Source: Cyrtodaria siliqua (taxonomy: Eukaryota; Mollusca; Bivalvia; Adapedonta; Hiatellidae). From it: a DNA stretch of 64,000 nucleotides. The DNA is taken from assembly GCA_037043455.1 (NCBI GenBank), contig JAWPHD010000004.1, positions 846,001 through 910,000 on the forward strand. Reading direction: 5' to 3'. This document shows, in pieces, positions 1 to 11,889 of the stretch. A program made the translations under genes and the position numbers. Positions within the stretch are counted from its first letter, which is position 1. The number at the start of each line of letters is the position of its first letter. The notes beneath the pieces were generated by a model. It had not been told where the DNA came from, made no database searches, and worked only from the letters and a program-made list of their open reading frames with translations.

Positions 1-329
1 TGGCTCCATGTTCACGAACAAACCTACGTCCCATTTCAAGCTTAAGATAAAAACTCAACTCAACTATTTCTTGCAGTTGTAATGTTTGCTTGTCTCTATT
101 TGTGTAAAGTTCCAAGTCCATTAAATATGATTAAAAATAATTTTGAGCTAGAGAATGAAATATGATTTAAGTTGTTTGTGAACTTAGTAGAACGATAGTG
201 TAATGTTTTTATGATAGGATTTCGCTTGTCATTTTTAACCAGATTTTCCGAGAAAAAATTGGTTATTATATTGGTGTATGTCGTATGGCGGAGGAGCGTG
301 CGCGCGTGCATGCGGCGTCCAACTCTTAG

Positions 330-600
330 TGTCCGCTCAGTAACTTTAGTTGGGCATGATATTAGAGCGAAACTTGCTGTGTAGGAAGAAAACTTGGGAT
401 TGCATTTGAGGTCACCAAGGTCAAGGTCACTGTCACAGTTACTAAAAATAGAAAAACTGTTTCCGCCGCTCAATAACTTAAGTAAGGAATGAGATATTAG
501 AATGAAACTTATTGTTTGGGTAGCTATATCAAAAGGAAGTTTGGGATTGTATTTGGGGTCACTGGGGTCAAGGTATTGTAAGAGCATTTCAAATGGAAAA
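330..600. repeat. Diverged tandem pair, ~140 bp unit
   Basis: Two related units start near 336 and 476. Each has a 'cgctcartaactt' block, a 'gatattagarygaaactt' block and a 'ttgggattgyatttgrggtcac' block ending in 'ggtcaaggt'. The reverse-strand open frame across them (96-587) is not supported as a gene. Confidence 0.6.
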
Positions 601-1190
601 CCTAGTTTTCGTTGAATTGCAACGTTTCTTGTCTTACGTTTCGTTTTTTTTCTTTCCCTTCTCCCACAAACTCACACTCTAATATACCGGATGGCTCCTT
701 CTTTATTGATGCTGTTTAAAAGACATTCATCCAGTCTAATAAATTAACATAGATGTAGTCTGCACTCAAATACTAAAACATGTTTTAGAAAAGGATTTAG
801 CCCGACAGTATATTTTGTGACTTGATGATGCATTGTTGACATATTGTTTTACTTAATATAAAAAAGTGTATGTTGACATAGGTATATAGGCATTTGACCT
901 CTAATACTTGCTTTGTCATTCAAATATACAAATACAGCCTGCATCTTGTATTGACAAGTTTTTAAGAATACATGAAATTATTTTAGAAATCTTAACAGTA
1001 AATGCACAAGTCGACCAGGACAGTTTGCATTCACATCATGCAATCCACCCAATGCGTAAACACGTATTCTGAAGAATACGTGCACAGGGACAATTAAAGC
1101 AAAATATGAGACACCACAAACATGGAAGGACTCGCTAGCTCGTCGTCCTTTGCCAAAACAACTCGTTCTAAGTAATATTTAGCCATACAA
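601..1190. other. AT-rich spacer, no gene recognised
   Basis: I see no open frame, splice-bounded exon or known repeat here. Confidence 0.5.
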
Positions 1191-1204
1191 ATTCAATAAC
1201 CTAT

Positions 1205-2345
1205 AATACTGATACATGTTTAATTCAGTATATCCCTATACTGATACATGTATACTTCAATATATCCCTATACTGATACATGTTTACTTCAATATATCCC
1301 TATACTGATACATGTATACTTCAATATATCCTTATACTGATAAATGTATACTTCAATATATCCTTATACTGATAAATGTATACTTCAATATATCCTTATA
1401 CTGATACATGTATACTTCAATATATCCTTATAATGATACATGTATACTTCAATATATCCTTATAATGATACATATATACTTCAATATATCCTTATAATGA
1501 TACATGTATACTTCAATATATCCTTATAATGATACATATATACTTCAATATATCCTTATAATGATACATGTATACTTCAATATATCCTTATAATGATACA
1601 TGTATACTTCAATATATCCTTATAATGATACATATATACTTCAATATATCCTTATAATGATACATGTATACTTCAATATATCCTTATAATGATACATATA
1701 TACTTCAATATATCCTTATAATGATACATGTATACTTCAATATATCCTTATAATGATACATGTATACTTCAATATATCCTTATACTGATACATGTATACT
1801 TCAATATATCCTTATAATGATACATATATACTTCAATATATCCTTATAATGATACATGTATACTTCAATATATCCTTATAATGATACATATATACTTCAA
1901 TATATCCTTATAATGATACATGTATACTTCAATATATCCTTATACTGATACATGTTTACTTCAATATATCCCTATACTGATACATGTATACTTCAATATA
2001 TCCTTATACTGATACATGTATACTTCAATATATCCTTATACTGATACATGTATACTTCAATATATCCTTATACTGATACATGTTTACTTCAATATATCCC
2101 TATACTGATACATGTTTACTTCAATATATCCTTATAATGATACATGTATACTTCAATATATCCTTATACTGATACATGTTTACTTCAATATATCCTTATA
2201 GAGATACATGTATACTTCAATATATCCTCATATGGTACATGTATACTTCTATATATCCCTTTAATGATACATGTATACTTCAATATATCCTGATAATGAT
2301 ACAGGTATACTTCAATATATCCCTATAATGATACATGTATATAAA
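1205..2345. repeat. 32-bp minisatellite array, about 35 units
   Basis: The unit is 32 bp: a 'tacttcaatatatcc' part followed by 'ttataatgatacatgta'. It contains the 10-bp palindrome ATACATGTAT. Two main variants differ at catGTAtac versus catATAtac. Between about 1430 and 1940 they alternate in a repeated A-B-A-B-A order, which gives a ~160-bp higher-order unit. The array edges hold more diverged units with 'cccta' and 'ctgata'. Confidence 0.95.
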
Positions 2346-2355
2346 TAAATATTGA

Positions 2356-2745
2356 ATATCGGATCCAACGTTATATCTTCAGACCGTTTCCTCATATCTT
2401 TATCGGATCCAATGTTATATCTCAAGACCGCCAGCTCATATTTTTATCGAATCCAACGTTATATCTCCAGACTGCTTGCTCATATCTTTATCGTATCCAA
2501 CGTTATATCTCCAGACCCCTTGCTCATATCTTTATCGGATCCAACGTTATATCTCCAGACCGCTTGCTCATGTCTTTATCGGATCCAACGTTATATCTCC
2601 AGACCGCTTGCTTATATCTTTCTCGTATCCAACGTTATATCGCCAGACCGCTTGCTCATATCTTTATCGTATCCAACCTTATATCTCCAGACCGCTTGCT
2701 CATGTCTTCTCCGTATCCAACGTTATATCGGAAGACTGACTCATA
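2356..2745. repeat. 44-bp minisatellite array, about 9 units
   Basis: Units begin 'ggatccaacgttatatc' at 2361, 2405, 2449 and so on, a 44-bp step. It directly follows the 32-bp array but shares no sequence with it. As 44 is not a multiple of 3, the array reads openly in all three forward frames with related peptides. These are not genes. Confidence 0.93.
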
Positions 2746-2759
2746 CACCTGGTTATTAT

Positions 2760-4060
2760 GAACGCATATTAAGTCACATGTGTCGACTAGTTTCAGATTT
2801 ACCTAATTGTTAAAGTGAAAATTTGTTCTTTAAACGGTTCTATATAGACCTCTGGGTTTATCATATGTAAAACATGGTTGGGAATCCATATAGTAAGTAA
2901 GAACGTGTGACGTGTCGCTTTATCAAAATCTCGTGATTAAAAATTTGAATAAGTCATGAAAGATGTGATACAGAAAACACACACACTCCAGTCAGCACTT
3001 TAGAACATTTCGAAAAAATCATGTAAGTCTACGCGGACAACAATTAAAACTGGTCGCTCTTTTGTAGCAGAAGTATGAATGTTATTTCGGATCAACAGCA
3101 TTCCATTCAGCTTACTTTGGTATATATACTTGGAGACTTTTCTTAGTCTACACTTTTTAAGACGGTTTTATTTTTACCCTATTTTTGTATGGATTGGCCA
3201 AAAATGTATTTGGTACAATTCATGTATGTATATTATAATAAAAATAATCGAACATATTACTCGTTAAGGTACATAATTTGATATATTCTCTAAAACCAAA
3301 CCGTACCGTCGTTTTTTTAAAAACCAAAAGTCACAAAATGGTGTTGCGAAATGTTCATAATTTCAATATTTTTAATAAAATTATGTTTTGTGTAAATATT
3401 TTGTATTAGGTGTAATCCTTATATCAAAATAAATCAGGAATATGCAATTATGTTTGTGTTCCTTTAAACATGTAATGGTATTCGGATATTTTATTTAAAA
3501 AGTCACAATATTGTGAATTATGTAGCAAATATCGAGAAAAAATATTATAAATTATTAAATTAAAAACAATTTATGTTTTCTTTTCGCATCTTTTCAACTA
3601 CAAATAACGTTATAAAATTATATTTAGAAAATGGATGAAAACATCTTACCCCGCCAACCCAAAATTATTTAAGACAAAACTGAAAATATATTAATTTCAC
3701 GAACAATGATCGAATTATCAATATAATGTGTTTTTTTGGTTGGAAAGTTGTCTTAAAAAATAAATTGTAAAGAAAGATAACATTGTTTGCACAAATATTA
3801 ATTTTTTGACGTGAAAATGCATAAAGCACGCGCAATGCATGTCAGTTATTAAAATTGATACAATTTGCTTGATTTAGCTGCACAATCGGTTTTAATTATT
3901 ACATGTACAATTTTATAGAAATCGGTCAAACAATAAAAAAGTTATTGGATTTCAAAAAGTGTAAACTTAGAAAAGTCTCCAAGTATAACTATGCACAAAA
4001 TACACTTTATCTGTAATCATGTTTATGTGAAGTTTGAGGGGAAATATTTAGGGGGCACCT
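2760..4060. other. AT-rich spacer, no gene recognised
   Basis: Very AT-rich with poly-A/T runs. I found no convincing exon or repeat family member. Confidence 0.5.
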
Positions 4061-4128
4061 TGATTTGTATGAAAATGCCGAAGACGGCCATGATGATATT
4101 GAAATCCAGTTCAGGATGTATTACATGT

Positions 4129-4345
4129 TGAACCAGTTACCTATCTTATTAATGAACCAGTTACCTATATCATTAATGAACCAGTTACCTATCTCATTAA
4201 TGAACCAGTTACCTATATCATTAATGAACCAGTTACCTATCTCATTAATGAACCAGTTACTTATCTCATTAATGAACCAATTACCTATCTCATTAATGAA
4301 CCAGGTACCTATCTCACAGTTACCTATCTCACAGTTACCTAATTC
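4129..4345. repeat. 24-bp minisatellite
   Basis: About eight 24-bp units of the form 'aaccagttacctatctcattaatg', followed by two or three 15-bp partial units ('tcacagttacctatc'). As 24 is a multiple of three, the array creates open frames on both strands with an 8-residue repeat (MNQLPISL forward). Confidence 0.95.
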
Positions 4346-4611
4346 CGCCGTTATTCTGTTTTCGCTGTTAATCGAAATAAATATGCTTTTAAAATACACT
4401 TCTGTGTTGGTTTTATAACAAAGACTAACCTCGGGTCATTGTAAGTATATAGCGATTTTAGTAGTCTCCCTTTGACCGTCTGTCACTAACATTGTATGCG
4501 TTCACCGTTGTGCGTTGGAGGCTTGCAAAGAGGACCTTGCTATTGTAATTGGTACTATTCAAGATTTATTTATATAAAACATATATACCCCCGCTTCAAA
4601 GAAATGAGGTG

Positions 4612-4678
4612 GGGTGGGGGGGGGGGGGGGGGTAGGGTGTGGGAGGGGGGGGGGGGGTAGGGTGTGGGAGGGGGGGGC
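4612..4678. repeat. Poly-G tract with duplicated spacer
   Basis: Long G runs, the longest over 15, are separated by a twice-used 'tagggtgtgggag' block. The + strand could form G-quadruplexes. Confidence 0.9.
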
Positions 4679-4952
4679 GCTATACAGGAATCAAGATGTC
4701 CGTAACGCCACGTTACACGTTTTTATTACTTTCATTTTTCCAACATTTTCGAAAGGATTGTTCCCAAACTTCATATAAACATAACAACTATGGCCTTATG
4801 TCTCTCTACATCACACATTGTTGATTGCGTAATTTATTACATAAGAATGGCCCTTTGTTTGACTGAGAATTTTCCACTCTAATATTGTATAATGAACTTC
4901 ACATGGCGAATTGTTTCCCAAACGTCATATACACATACAAACCAATGACCTT

Positions 4953-4985
<33 letters not shown>

Positions 4986-5535
4986 TATTTATTGCAAGAG
5001 GATAACATATTTGGCTACAATCCAGTCTAATATATAGTTCTCAGACAAAATAGAATAGATTTACAGTTTATACAAACATGATAAAAACAATGGTACAAAA
5101 ATAATAAAATGAATAAAACATGTCTAGAAACTTCATGATTTTTCTAAAAAGGTGGTATTTGAGATACATTGATTAAGACTGAATCAACCTTCAGGGGATG
5201 TGTATACAATATAAAACTAATGTTTAAAACTCGTCAACTGTACATATTAAAATGTTAAAAATTACTACATATTGTCAATAAAGTAAACATTGTACACGTG
5301 CCATATACTGTGACTGATGTAAGTAATACATTGGTAATCAAGTTGTCAAATTGCATATATATCATCATATAAACAACACAATAAATATTGCTGAAAGATG
5401 ATCGTTGCAATTAAAAGTGATGGTATATTGATTTAATATGCAAGTGATCTTGAGAAATATTTTCTGATTGAAATATCATACCTATTTTTTTTCAACAGGG
5501 TCATTATTTAATAGTAATACACAAACACGAAAGGG
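4953..5535 (-). mobile_element. 3' end of a non-LTR retrotransposon with (TTA)n tail
   Basis: On the minus strand the sequence ends in AATAAA, a short spacer and a (TTA)n tail (4953-4983 on plus). A second copy at 26683-27340 is clearly homologous over ~550 bp. AATAAA plus a microsatellite tail is typical of 5'-truncated CR1/RTE-like insertions. No reverse transcriptase reading remains, so the clade is not assigned. Confidence 0.65.
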
Positions 5536-5687
5536 CCATTGAATGTACCTCTACATCACACATTGTTTAAATGACACACATTACAAAAGCCGCGATTACC
5601 ATTTGGCATACAGTACATACATGATTATATGATTTGTCCCTGCTTCAGGGTTTTCGATTCTGCATTTTATTTACTTACAGAATTGTG

Positions 5688-5832
5688 TTTGTTTGTTTGT
5701 TTGTATGGTATTTTACGTCATTTTCAACACATGTTAGTTAAGTTATATATGACGGTCGATTTGTTTGTGGTGGAGGCAGAACACCCACATAACCAATACT
5801 GTACACCTTCCGCCATCCGTAAGAAACCTTTG
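5688..5832 (-). mobile_element. tRNA-derived SINE, 5'-truncated copy
   Basis: It carries the family's 3' half: 'ttttacgtcattttcaacac', 'tatatatgacggt' and 'gtggtggaggcaga', with a (tgtt)n tail at the low-coordinate end. It matches the fuller copies at 20394 and 63150. The tRNA-like head is absent. Confidence 0.75.
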
Positions 5833-5929
5833 ATTAACTTAAAACACTTTACACTAGGGGAATAGACAATGCATATTTTATACTGTTTATATATAGTCCA
5901 CTGATAAAACATAATGCCTCTTGCAAATA

Positions 5930-6790
5930 GGCACTATTTAACGAAATAATATAATCCAATGTTTTTTCAAAAAAATGTATGTGCTTTATTTTTTTACACT
6001 AAAATATAATTAAAACCTGGAGTTTCAAATATAGTTAAGTCATAGAGTTGTATTCTTCTTCTGTGGAAATGTGCTTAACATTTCAAACTAATGTTGAATG
6101 TTTTTCTTACAATTTACATACGTGTATACATTGGCTTATGTCAGTTCATCTACTAAGTCGTACAGGGACCTAGGCACATATATCATGGTTGCCTCCAAGA
6201 GCATATCTGAAAGAACTCAATGCATGTAGTGTTGCTGTGACAATATAACTAGATTTATGCAATTTAATAGTGTATATAAAAGGGTATTAAGCACCTTCAG
6301 TGATAGTTCTAGCTATATTTGAATAATTGATATATTTACAGATAGAGTTTGGTTTTTATGAAAATAAGCGCCATAATATGTAGAGAACGAGTTTTGTTTT
6401 AATATGTAGAGAATACAGGGAGAAGAGAAAAAACAACAACAACAACAGGTAACATGCGTAAACCTAAAGCAAATATGGTAGCTGCATAAAGTATCAAGTC
6501 GAACAACTAAATGTTTGCCATTCACGTTATATAATGCTCGTATTGATGCGTCGTTTGGTTTTAAATGAGCAGCTTTAAAATGTTTACTTTTGTGCTTTAG
6601 GCTGTGTGTATGTTGTAACAAGTTTATTACATTTAATACGAGACAAAACCACAGTGGGAGAAGCATCCTTGTAGATTAATGAACATTCTCCCAGTGGTTT
6701 TGGAGTTCAGCAACACAAAGGTGAAGTAATGGACAATAAACAACTCTTTAAACCTTAAAGTCAATAGAACAGATACAACATATATGTATG
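5930..6790. other. No gene recognised
   Basis: Mostly AT-rich intergenic or intronic sequence. A 117-aa minus-strand frame at 6313-6666 has no recognisable domain and is cysteine-rich only through a translated low-complexity patch. Confidence 0.4.
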
Positions 6791-6793
6791 TAC

Positions 6794-7044
6794 CTTGTTT
6801 GCTGTCGCTTGAACAAAACTATCAACACAACAACGATCACGAGTATAAGAAGAACGAAAATGCCAACACAGATACCAACTATCAGACCCGTTGGACTTTG
6901 ATGATTGATTTCCTCCCTCACTGCTTCACCTTGAATCGGAAAGTAGTCATGCGATACATGAATCGTGAAGCTACTAATTTCTGAGAATAAGACTCTGACA
7001 TTGTGATTTCCTGTTGGAAGAAGACTTGCATCAACATAGAAACT
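6794..7044 (-). CDS. Exon: transmembrane segment of a type I membrane protein
   Basis: Read on the minus strand, an acceptor (ctccttcag) precedes ~83 open codons that end at a donor (aacaag|gtacat). The first part looks extracellular (…SLLPTGNHNVRVLF…). It is followed by a strongly hydrophobic span (GLIVGICVGIFVLLILVIVV region) and a basic stop-transfer end (FKRQQ). The exon starts in phase 0 and ends in phase 2. The C-type lectin exon upstream on the same strand (8267-8407) ends in phase 1, so at least one exon lies between them if they belong together. That they form one lectin-like receptor is inference. The exon itself is well supported by splice sites and membrane topology. Confidence 0.65.
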
Positions 7045-7049
7045 CTGAA

Positions 7050-8260
7050 GGAGTAAACGAAAACAGCCCTATGTTTTAAAACAGATCTTAGCTCTATGGT
7101 TTTGCATTATCTGGTGCCAGTTATCAAATATGCGTGCCTTTATAATGTTAGAAGATAATTTCTGACCCTATTAAGTGTAGTTATTTTCTTTGCTGTGTAT
7201 GTCAGCTCGTTGTAAACGTAGACTAATACGGCCGACACTGAACAAATTGTAAACGCTTCTCTTCAAAATATACTGAATCCATTAAGATCGTTTTACTCAT
7301 CCAGTTGCAGGGCTATTTCTAAATAACTAGATTAAATTAAATCAATTTTGATACAACTTGCTCAGAGTAATGCGCTAATGTTGTATATGCCATCTGTGTA
7401 GGCGATACATATTTCCAAGATGACGACCAGTGCCGTATTAGGATTTCAGAGGTTATTACGATATATTTTCTTTCTAACAACAGCTCGTTAGATACAAATG
7501 AAACGTGTACATATTAATTATTTATTTATAATATATGTTTGCCTGCCATCTTGTCAGGTCGAGGGTCAATCAGACATGGCTACAATTGACGTAATAAAAT
7601 AAAAAACACCAATGTTAACAACAAACACTCAGTATATACTTGAAGTAATTATTTCGCATTACATAACATCATACAAAATAATATGTTTCATGAAATAACT
7701 ACAGCCAAATTGCCGAAACCGATGAAATAAATGTATATATTCTATCGTAGTTCTTGTTCATTTGTATGTATATACATTTGCATATCACATTGAGTACCCC
7801 GTATATTTACCCTGAATGTCTCAGAAGCCTATAGGCATTACATGTTTTATACCTTTCCTTGCGGAGGAAAATTATTATTGTATTGTAGCATAGATAAAAC
7901 ATATACCATCATATACAATAACAAATTGCAAACCTCTAAATGACAACTTCGACATCCTTATTTATAAAATATGATTCCTATGAATAATAACAGGTATATT
8001 CTGTCAAATGTGGATGATATGTTATTGAAAAGTAATGCGTACCAGATATTAAGCAATATTAACATAAAAACTCACAACATCTACTGTGACCCATTTTAAA
8101 TGGTTATCAATTAACAATGATTACCAGCGATCATTGATACTGCGTCTTTTACATTTGAAATCTCAAAAATATTGTGTCACATAATAATTGTATACGACAT
8201 TTGTAAAGTCGAATGTTCCCAAAGTAAGTATGTTTTTCAGTTAAGTTGTCTTAAAAGCAT
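7050..8260. other. Probable intron between lectin and TM exons
   Basis: No further exon with good splice signals was recognised. Sequence is AT-rich. Confidence 0.4.
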
Positions 8261-8266
8261 GCATAC

Positions 8267-8407
8267 TGTATTCGCAAATGTAAATGGTAAACCAATCAGT
8301 GGCAGCACAATCTACCTTATCCCACAGGCTAGACTTTCTTAACTTCATTTTCGCACAGTCTCCATCAGAGAAACTAGGGTTCCAGTGTGTGTAGGTCGCT
8401 ACTTCGC
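8267..8407 (-). CDS. Exon: C-terminal half of a C-type lectin domain
   Basis: On the minus strand, a pyrimidine-rich acceptor (tttcttttgtag) opens a 47-codon frame. It has the hallmarks of a CTLD long-loop region: YTHWNP, then DGDCAKM, then LWDKVDC, then YICEY. The Trp-Asn-Pro, the paired Cys residues and the final Y-I-C-E are family signatures. The usual EPN/QPD and WND calcium motifs are replaced (WNPSFSDGDC; LWDKVDC), so classical sugar binding cannot be assumed. The exon is 141 bp with phase 1 at both ends, ideal for domain shuffling. The donor (a|gtatgc) is weak. The preceding half-domain exon was not found. It probably joins the TM exon at 6794-7044. Confidence 0.75.
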
Positions 8408-8735
8408 CTACAAAAGAAATATCATATACAGTGACAAACAATATCGGTTTTGCTTATATATGACAATCAATCAACATAGTAGCCTAAAGGGGGCACATCT
8501 TGGACCTGTTGGACCTGTTGGACCTGTCAGTGGACAAATACCGCTGGGGTTTAAAACAGGTGCTAGAGTCAGCAAACACTACTATAACCATATTGTCATC
8601 ATTATATATAAACGATGATCGTTTAAAAAGAGAGGTTCCCGACAGGCTATATCCTCTAACAAACTAACTAGGCAGCATGTAAAGCAAATATAATTAAAAC
8701 ACAGAGATGACCATAATATCAAAAAACACACTACA

Positions 8736-8935
8736 AAACAAGTACTCATTGACGTGGCAGAAGCCAGAGCAACAAGAGAATAAACCGTCAAACTCAGGAC
8801 AAAACAAGAACTCATTGACGTGGCAGAAGCCAGCGCAACAAGAAAATAAACCTTCAAACTCAGGACAAAACAAGTAATCATTGACGTGGCAGAAGCCAGC
8901 GCAACAAGAGAATAAACCGTCAAACTCAGGACAAA
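8736..8935. repeat. Three 66-bp tandem units inside a Penelope 3' UTR
   Basis: Each unit holds 'cattgacgtggcagaagcc' and 'aataaacc..caaactcagg'. Other Penelope copies in the window have this block once, so the triplication is specific to this copy. The 66-bp period yields open minus-strand frames with a 22-residue repeat, which are artefacts. Confidence 0.95.
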
Positions 8936-9034
8936 ACAATATTGAAGACACACGTTAAAGTTAACTTTATTTCAGTACTTAGGTAGAGAGCGTCATATGG
9001 TCCACACTATGTCCGGTTATCGATATAAGCAACT

Positions 9035-9210
9035 GAATTGAACTGAATTGGATTTTATAGCCGTACCAACAGCTAAGGTCAGTTACCGACTTTCCAGTTT
9101 CCATTGGAGGAAGAACCCAGGTACCCCTCGGACTAATTTCATGCACGGGCGGGCTAATGTGTACGACGTCCTGCAAGCCAGCTGGATAGCTTACTCACAA
9201 TCTAAGATGA
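9035..9210 (+). mobile_element. Short dispersed repeat, family R4
   Basis: Contains 'ttccagtttccattggaggaag' and 'agccagctggatagcttactcac'. A second copy in the opposite orientation lies at 24535-24740. Family type unknown; it may be SINE-like. Confidence 0.6.
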
Positions 9211-9449
9211 AAACATACTAACGAACTGTAAATGGGTCAAACACTATAAATGCAGTCAATTGCAAGATGACAGCGTCGTAATCTCTTTTAATACGTTCAC
9301 TAACACATTTGATGAAACGTGTATGCAAGTGATCATACCTTCTTTATCTTACGAAGTTGGTAAATCAGGTCACCACAGAAATCAGGTAGTAATAGTCATT
9401 GTCGCAGAAGAGTTTGTAAATTACTTTACTTATTTTGAAAGTCTATACT

Positions 9450-10120
9450 ATTAGCATCAGCAAATTATATTCTTATACATTCTTGTCTTTGTTGTGTTGG
9501 TCTTTGAACACAAAACTAATATATGTCAATCTATAACTAAACCTCGGCGATTTTCAGATTATGATTTATTGAAAATGTACTGGATATCCCACAGAGTATT
9601 TGATACTGTTAATTTTAAGACAGACATGTGTTGTAACTATATAGCCTCATCCAAATATATACTTATACAAATGTGACACTGTTAATTTAAAAATCAGCAT
9701 ACATTAGGAGATAATCTATTTCAAAGTAAGACTACTGAACCTGAGTAGCACCTTAAAGCTACAGAGTATCTTAAAACAATCGATTTCTTAATCTGACGCT
9801 GTCGTTTTAAATCAACCACATAATTTGGACATATCCTTTTTAGAATAATCTGAAGACGATATATAAATGTATGTGAAATCTAATCAATTACACAGCCATA
9901 TCTACCAAACTAAAAAAAGAAAGCTATTTAACGATAAACAATACCCACATTGAACGAACGCTAAGTCAGATTGTAAGGTAATACAACACATGGTCTGTGT
10001 AAGGTTATATTACGAAAAATCAAAAATAGTTTCGTCGTCATGATTAATTATGCTAATTAGAAGGATTAGGTCCCACGTTAATTACGCAATTTATTTAAAG
10101 GTTATTTAAAGGTTTTAATG
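9450..10120. other. No gene recognised
   Basis: AT-rich, with no supported feature. Confidence 0.4.
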
Positions 10121-10124
10121 CATC

Positions 10125-10310
10125 AGTCTTAACAATAGATATAAATTCGAACCGTAAAAGTAGCTTGCAAGGACGAAAGTCAACCACAAACAGAAGCAAA
10201 GAACAACTATATATATAAAAAAGGCAAAATAAGACATCACAAACACACAAGGGTTGACAATAGCCTTGGAACGGTCAGTGGCAAAAAAGCCCGCTGGGAG
10301 TTTCATCTTA
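10125..10310 (-). mobile_element. Penelope-like 3' UTR fragment
   Basis: Matches the family end block ('aaatcgaac…aaaagtagc', 'gtcaaccacaaac', 'aacggtcagtggcaaaa'). Confidence 0.8.
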
Positions 10311-10319
10311 ACAAATTCA

Positions 10320-11350
10320 TATAAAACATTTATCTAACAATAAATTACGTTTATATGAGAATCTCTACACAAGTTAACTTTTGATTTAAACGATATCTCC
10401 TCAGAAACCTATCAGCCAATTTTGATCAAACTTCACATGGAGAATTGTGAGGTCATTCAGAATATATTAACATTAAATCAGCGCGTAATTGCAGTTTGCT
10501 GCAAGTATAACACACATATTAGCGCCGTTTACGAAATATTCCAATCCCTAATAAAGTCTGATAAATGCACCCTATCGTTTGGGGCGCTTGTCCCAGTCAA
10601 TTTCTTTTCAGCTTTAAAGATAAATGGCCACCCTTTTTGTAGCATTATCAATTAACACATTTAACTCTTAAACATCATATGAACATTTCTTGATAGTCCC
10701 GGAGAGAAACATATATTTAAAACTGCTACTAAGTCGTATGTAAAAATAAGTATTATTTGCATGACGTAGATACGACGTTACTGCGTGACTGCAAAGGGAA
10801 ATGAGGTAAGACTGAATTGTATAGCTGCACAACTATTGCAAGATAATGGATAAATACATTTACCCGTGGATTAATTTACCTGTTCAAAGTTTTCTACGTC
10901 ATCAAATAAAATATTATTCTTGCTTTTCACAGATATTGCAATGTGTGAATTGCAAACATCTATTGTTGTGTATTGATTTCTATTTAACTAAACATTACCA
11001 TTTTCAGGAAACAAAATATGGCCGGAGAACTTTAACATGAGTAATTTTAATAATAAGTACATACATACTTTACAGCCAAAATGCTTTTTGGTGGGCCCTT
11101 TTCATGTAAATTCCTTGTTGAAAAAATAACAAATCTCTAAAAATGTTGCAATAAAACTTTCAGAGTGTCTTTACATGTATGTATCCAACACATTAAACAT
11201 AAAAATTGAAAAAATACTATTTTTCAATTTGTATGCAGCACAATTTTGCAGTGAAAACGAAAATCAGAAATTACTTCTTTTTTTTTCATTTCTCAACCGA
11301 TTTTGAAAAGTAATATACTTTTATTTATCACAAACAATGTCTGTTTCACT
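10320..11350. other. No gene recognised
   Basis: Short open frames at 10422-10655 and 10846-11040 lack domain or splice support. Confidence 0.4.
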
Positions 11351-11359
11351 GATATTATT

Positions 11360-11690
11360 TAGTTACTGAGTGTTGTCCTAAAGGTCCAACACACTTTGGC
11401 TAAAGGTCCAACACACTTTGGCTGAAACAAGCGCCCCGAGCAATAGAACTGGTTGGAACCCCCAGCGCCCTTTTTGTCACTGACCGTTCCAAGGCAAGTC
11501 CCTAATGTTAACCGTTTGTGTTTGTGATGCCACTTGCCTTTTTTTCTTAACATTGTAATTGTTGTTTGTTTTAATGCTGTCTTTGGTTGACTGTGTTGTG
11601 TAAAAAATACATTTCCTGTTCGATTAGTAAACCTACGTGTAATATGTAGAATAAAGAAACTTATTTGCTCTAGCACTTGCTTATTTTAGG
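11360..11690 (+). mobile_element. Diverged Penelope-like 3' UTR fragment
   Basis: Shares the 'cactgaccgttccaaggc…gtttgtgtttgtgatg' core and the terminal 'tgttcgatt' block with other copies. A 22-bp direct duplication ('aaaggtccaacacactttgg') begins it. Confidence 0.75.
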
Positions 11691-11734
11691 TAGACGAGTA
11701 TGTTACACAGGAGAGGCCTTAATTAGACTCATAA

Positions 11735-11888
11735 TCACACTGAATGATCGGATTGTTGTAAGTGGTATACAGTACTAGATCTACCCAGGAACAGGTGGGT
11801 CGTATGCCTCCACCACTAAAAAACTACCAACATATATAACCTGAAATGTGCTGAAATGACGTAAAACGACATTCAAACAACCAACCAA
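11735..11888 (+). mobile_element. tRNA-derived SINE, 3' half
   Basis: Matches the SINE 3' domain ('ctacccagga', 'gcctccaccac', 'atatataacctg', 'gtgctgaaatgacgtaaaac') and ends in a (caac)n-like tail. Confidence 0.75.
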
Positions 11889-11889
11889 C

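Larger units (their letters stand above)
8475..9445 (-). mobile_element. Old Penelope-like copy, split by another repeat
   Basis: On the minus strand, residual C-terminal coding sequence (9225-9445) precedes the 3' untranslated region (8475-9000) characteristic of this family. A different repeat (9035-9210) interrupts it. The UTR here carries a 66-bp tandem triplication, listed separately. Confidence 0.75.

Noticed and set aside
96..587. 163-codon minus-strand frame
   Set aside because: Covers a non-coding tandem repeat; no domain or splice support.
1205..2345. Regular ~32-bp repeats resembling a CRISPR array
   Set aside because: The units are contiguous with no unique spacers, and the genome is animal.
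2352..2813. Open frames of 153, 87 and 65 codons
   Set aside because: All lie in the 44-bp minisatellite and read the same repeat in three frames.
4065..4418. 117-codon frame with MNQLPISL repeats
   Set aside because: Translation of a 24-bp minisatellite; the opposite strand is equally open.
8582..8953. 123-codon and 85-codon minus frames with 22-residue repeats
   Set aside because: The 66-bp repeat of a Penelope UTR explains them.
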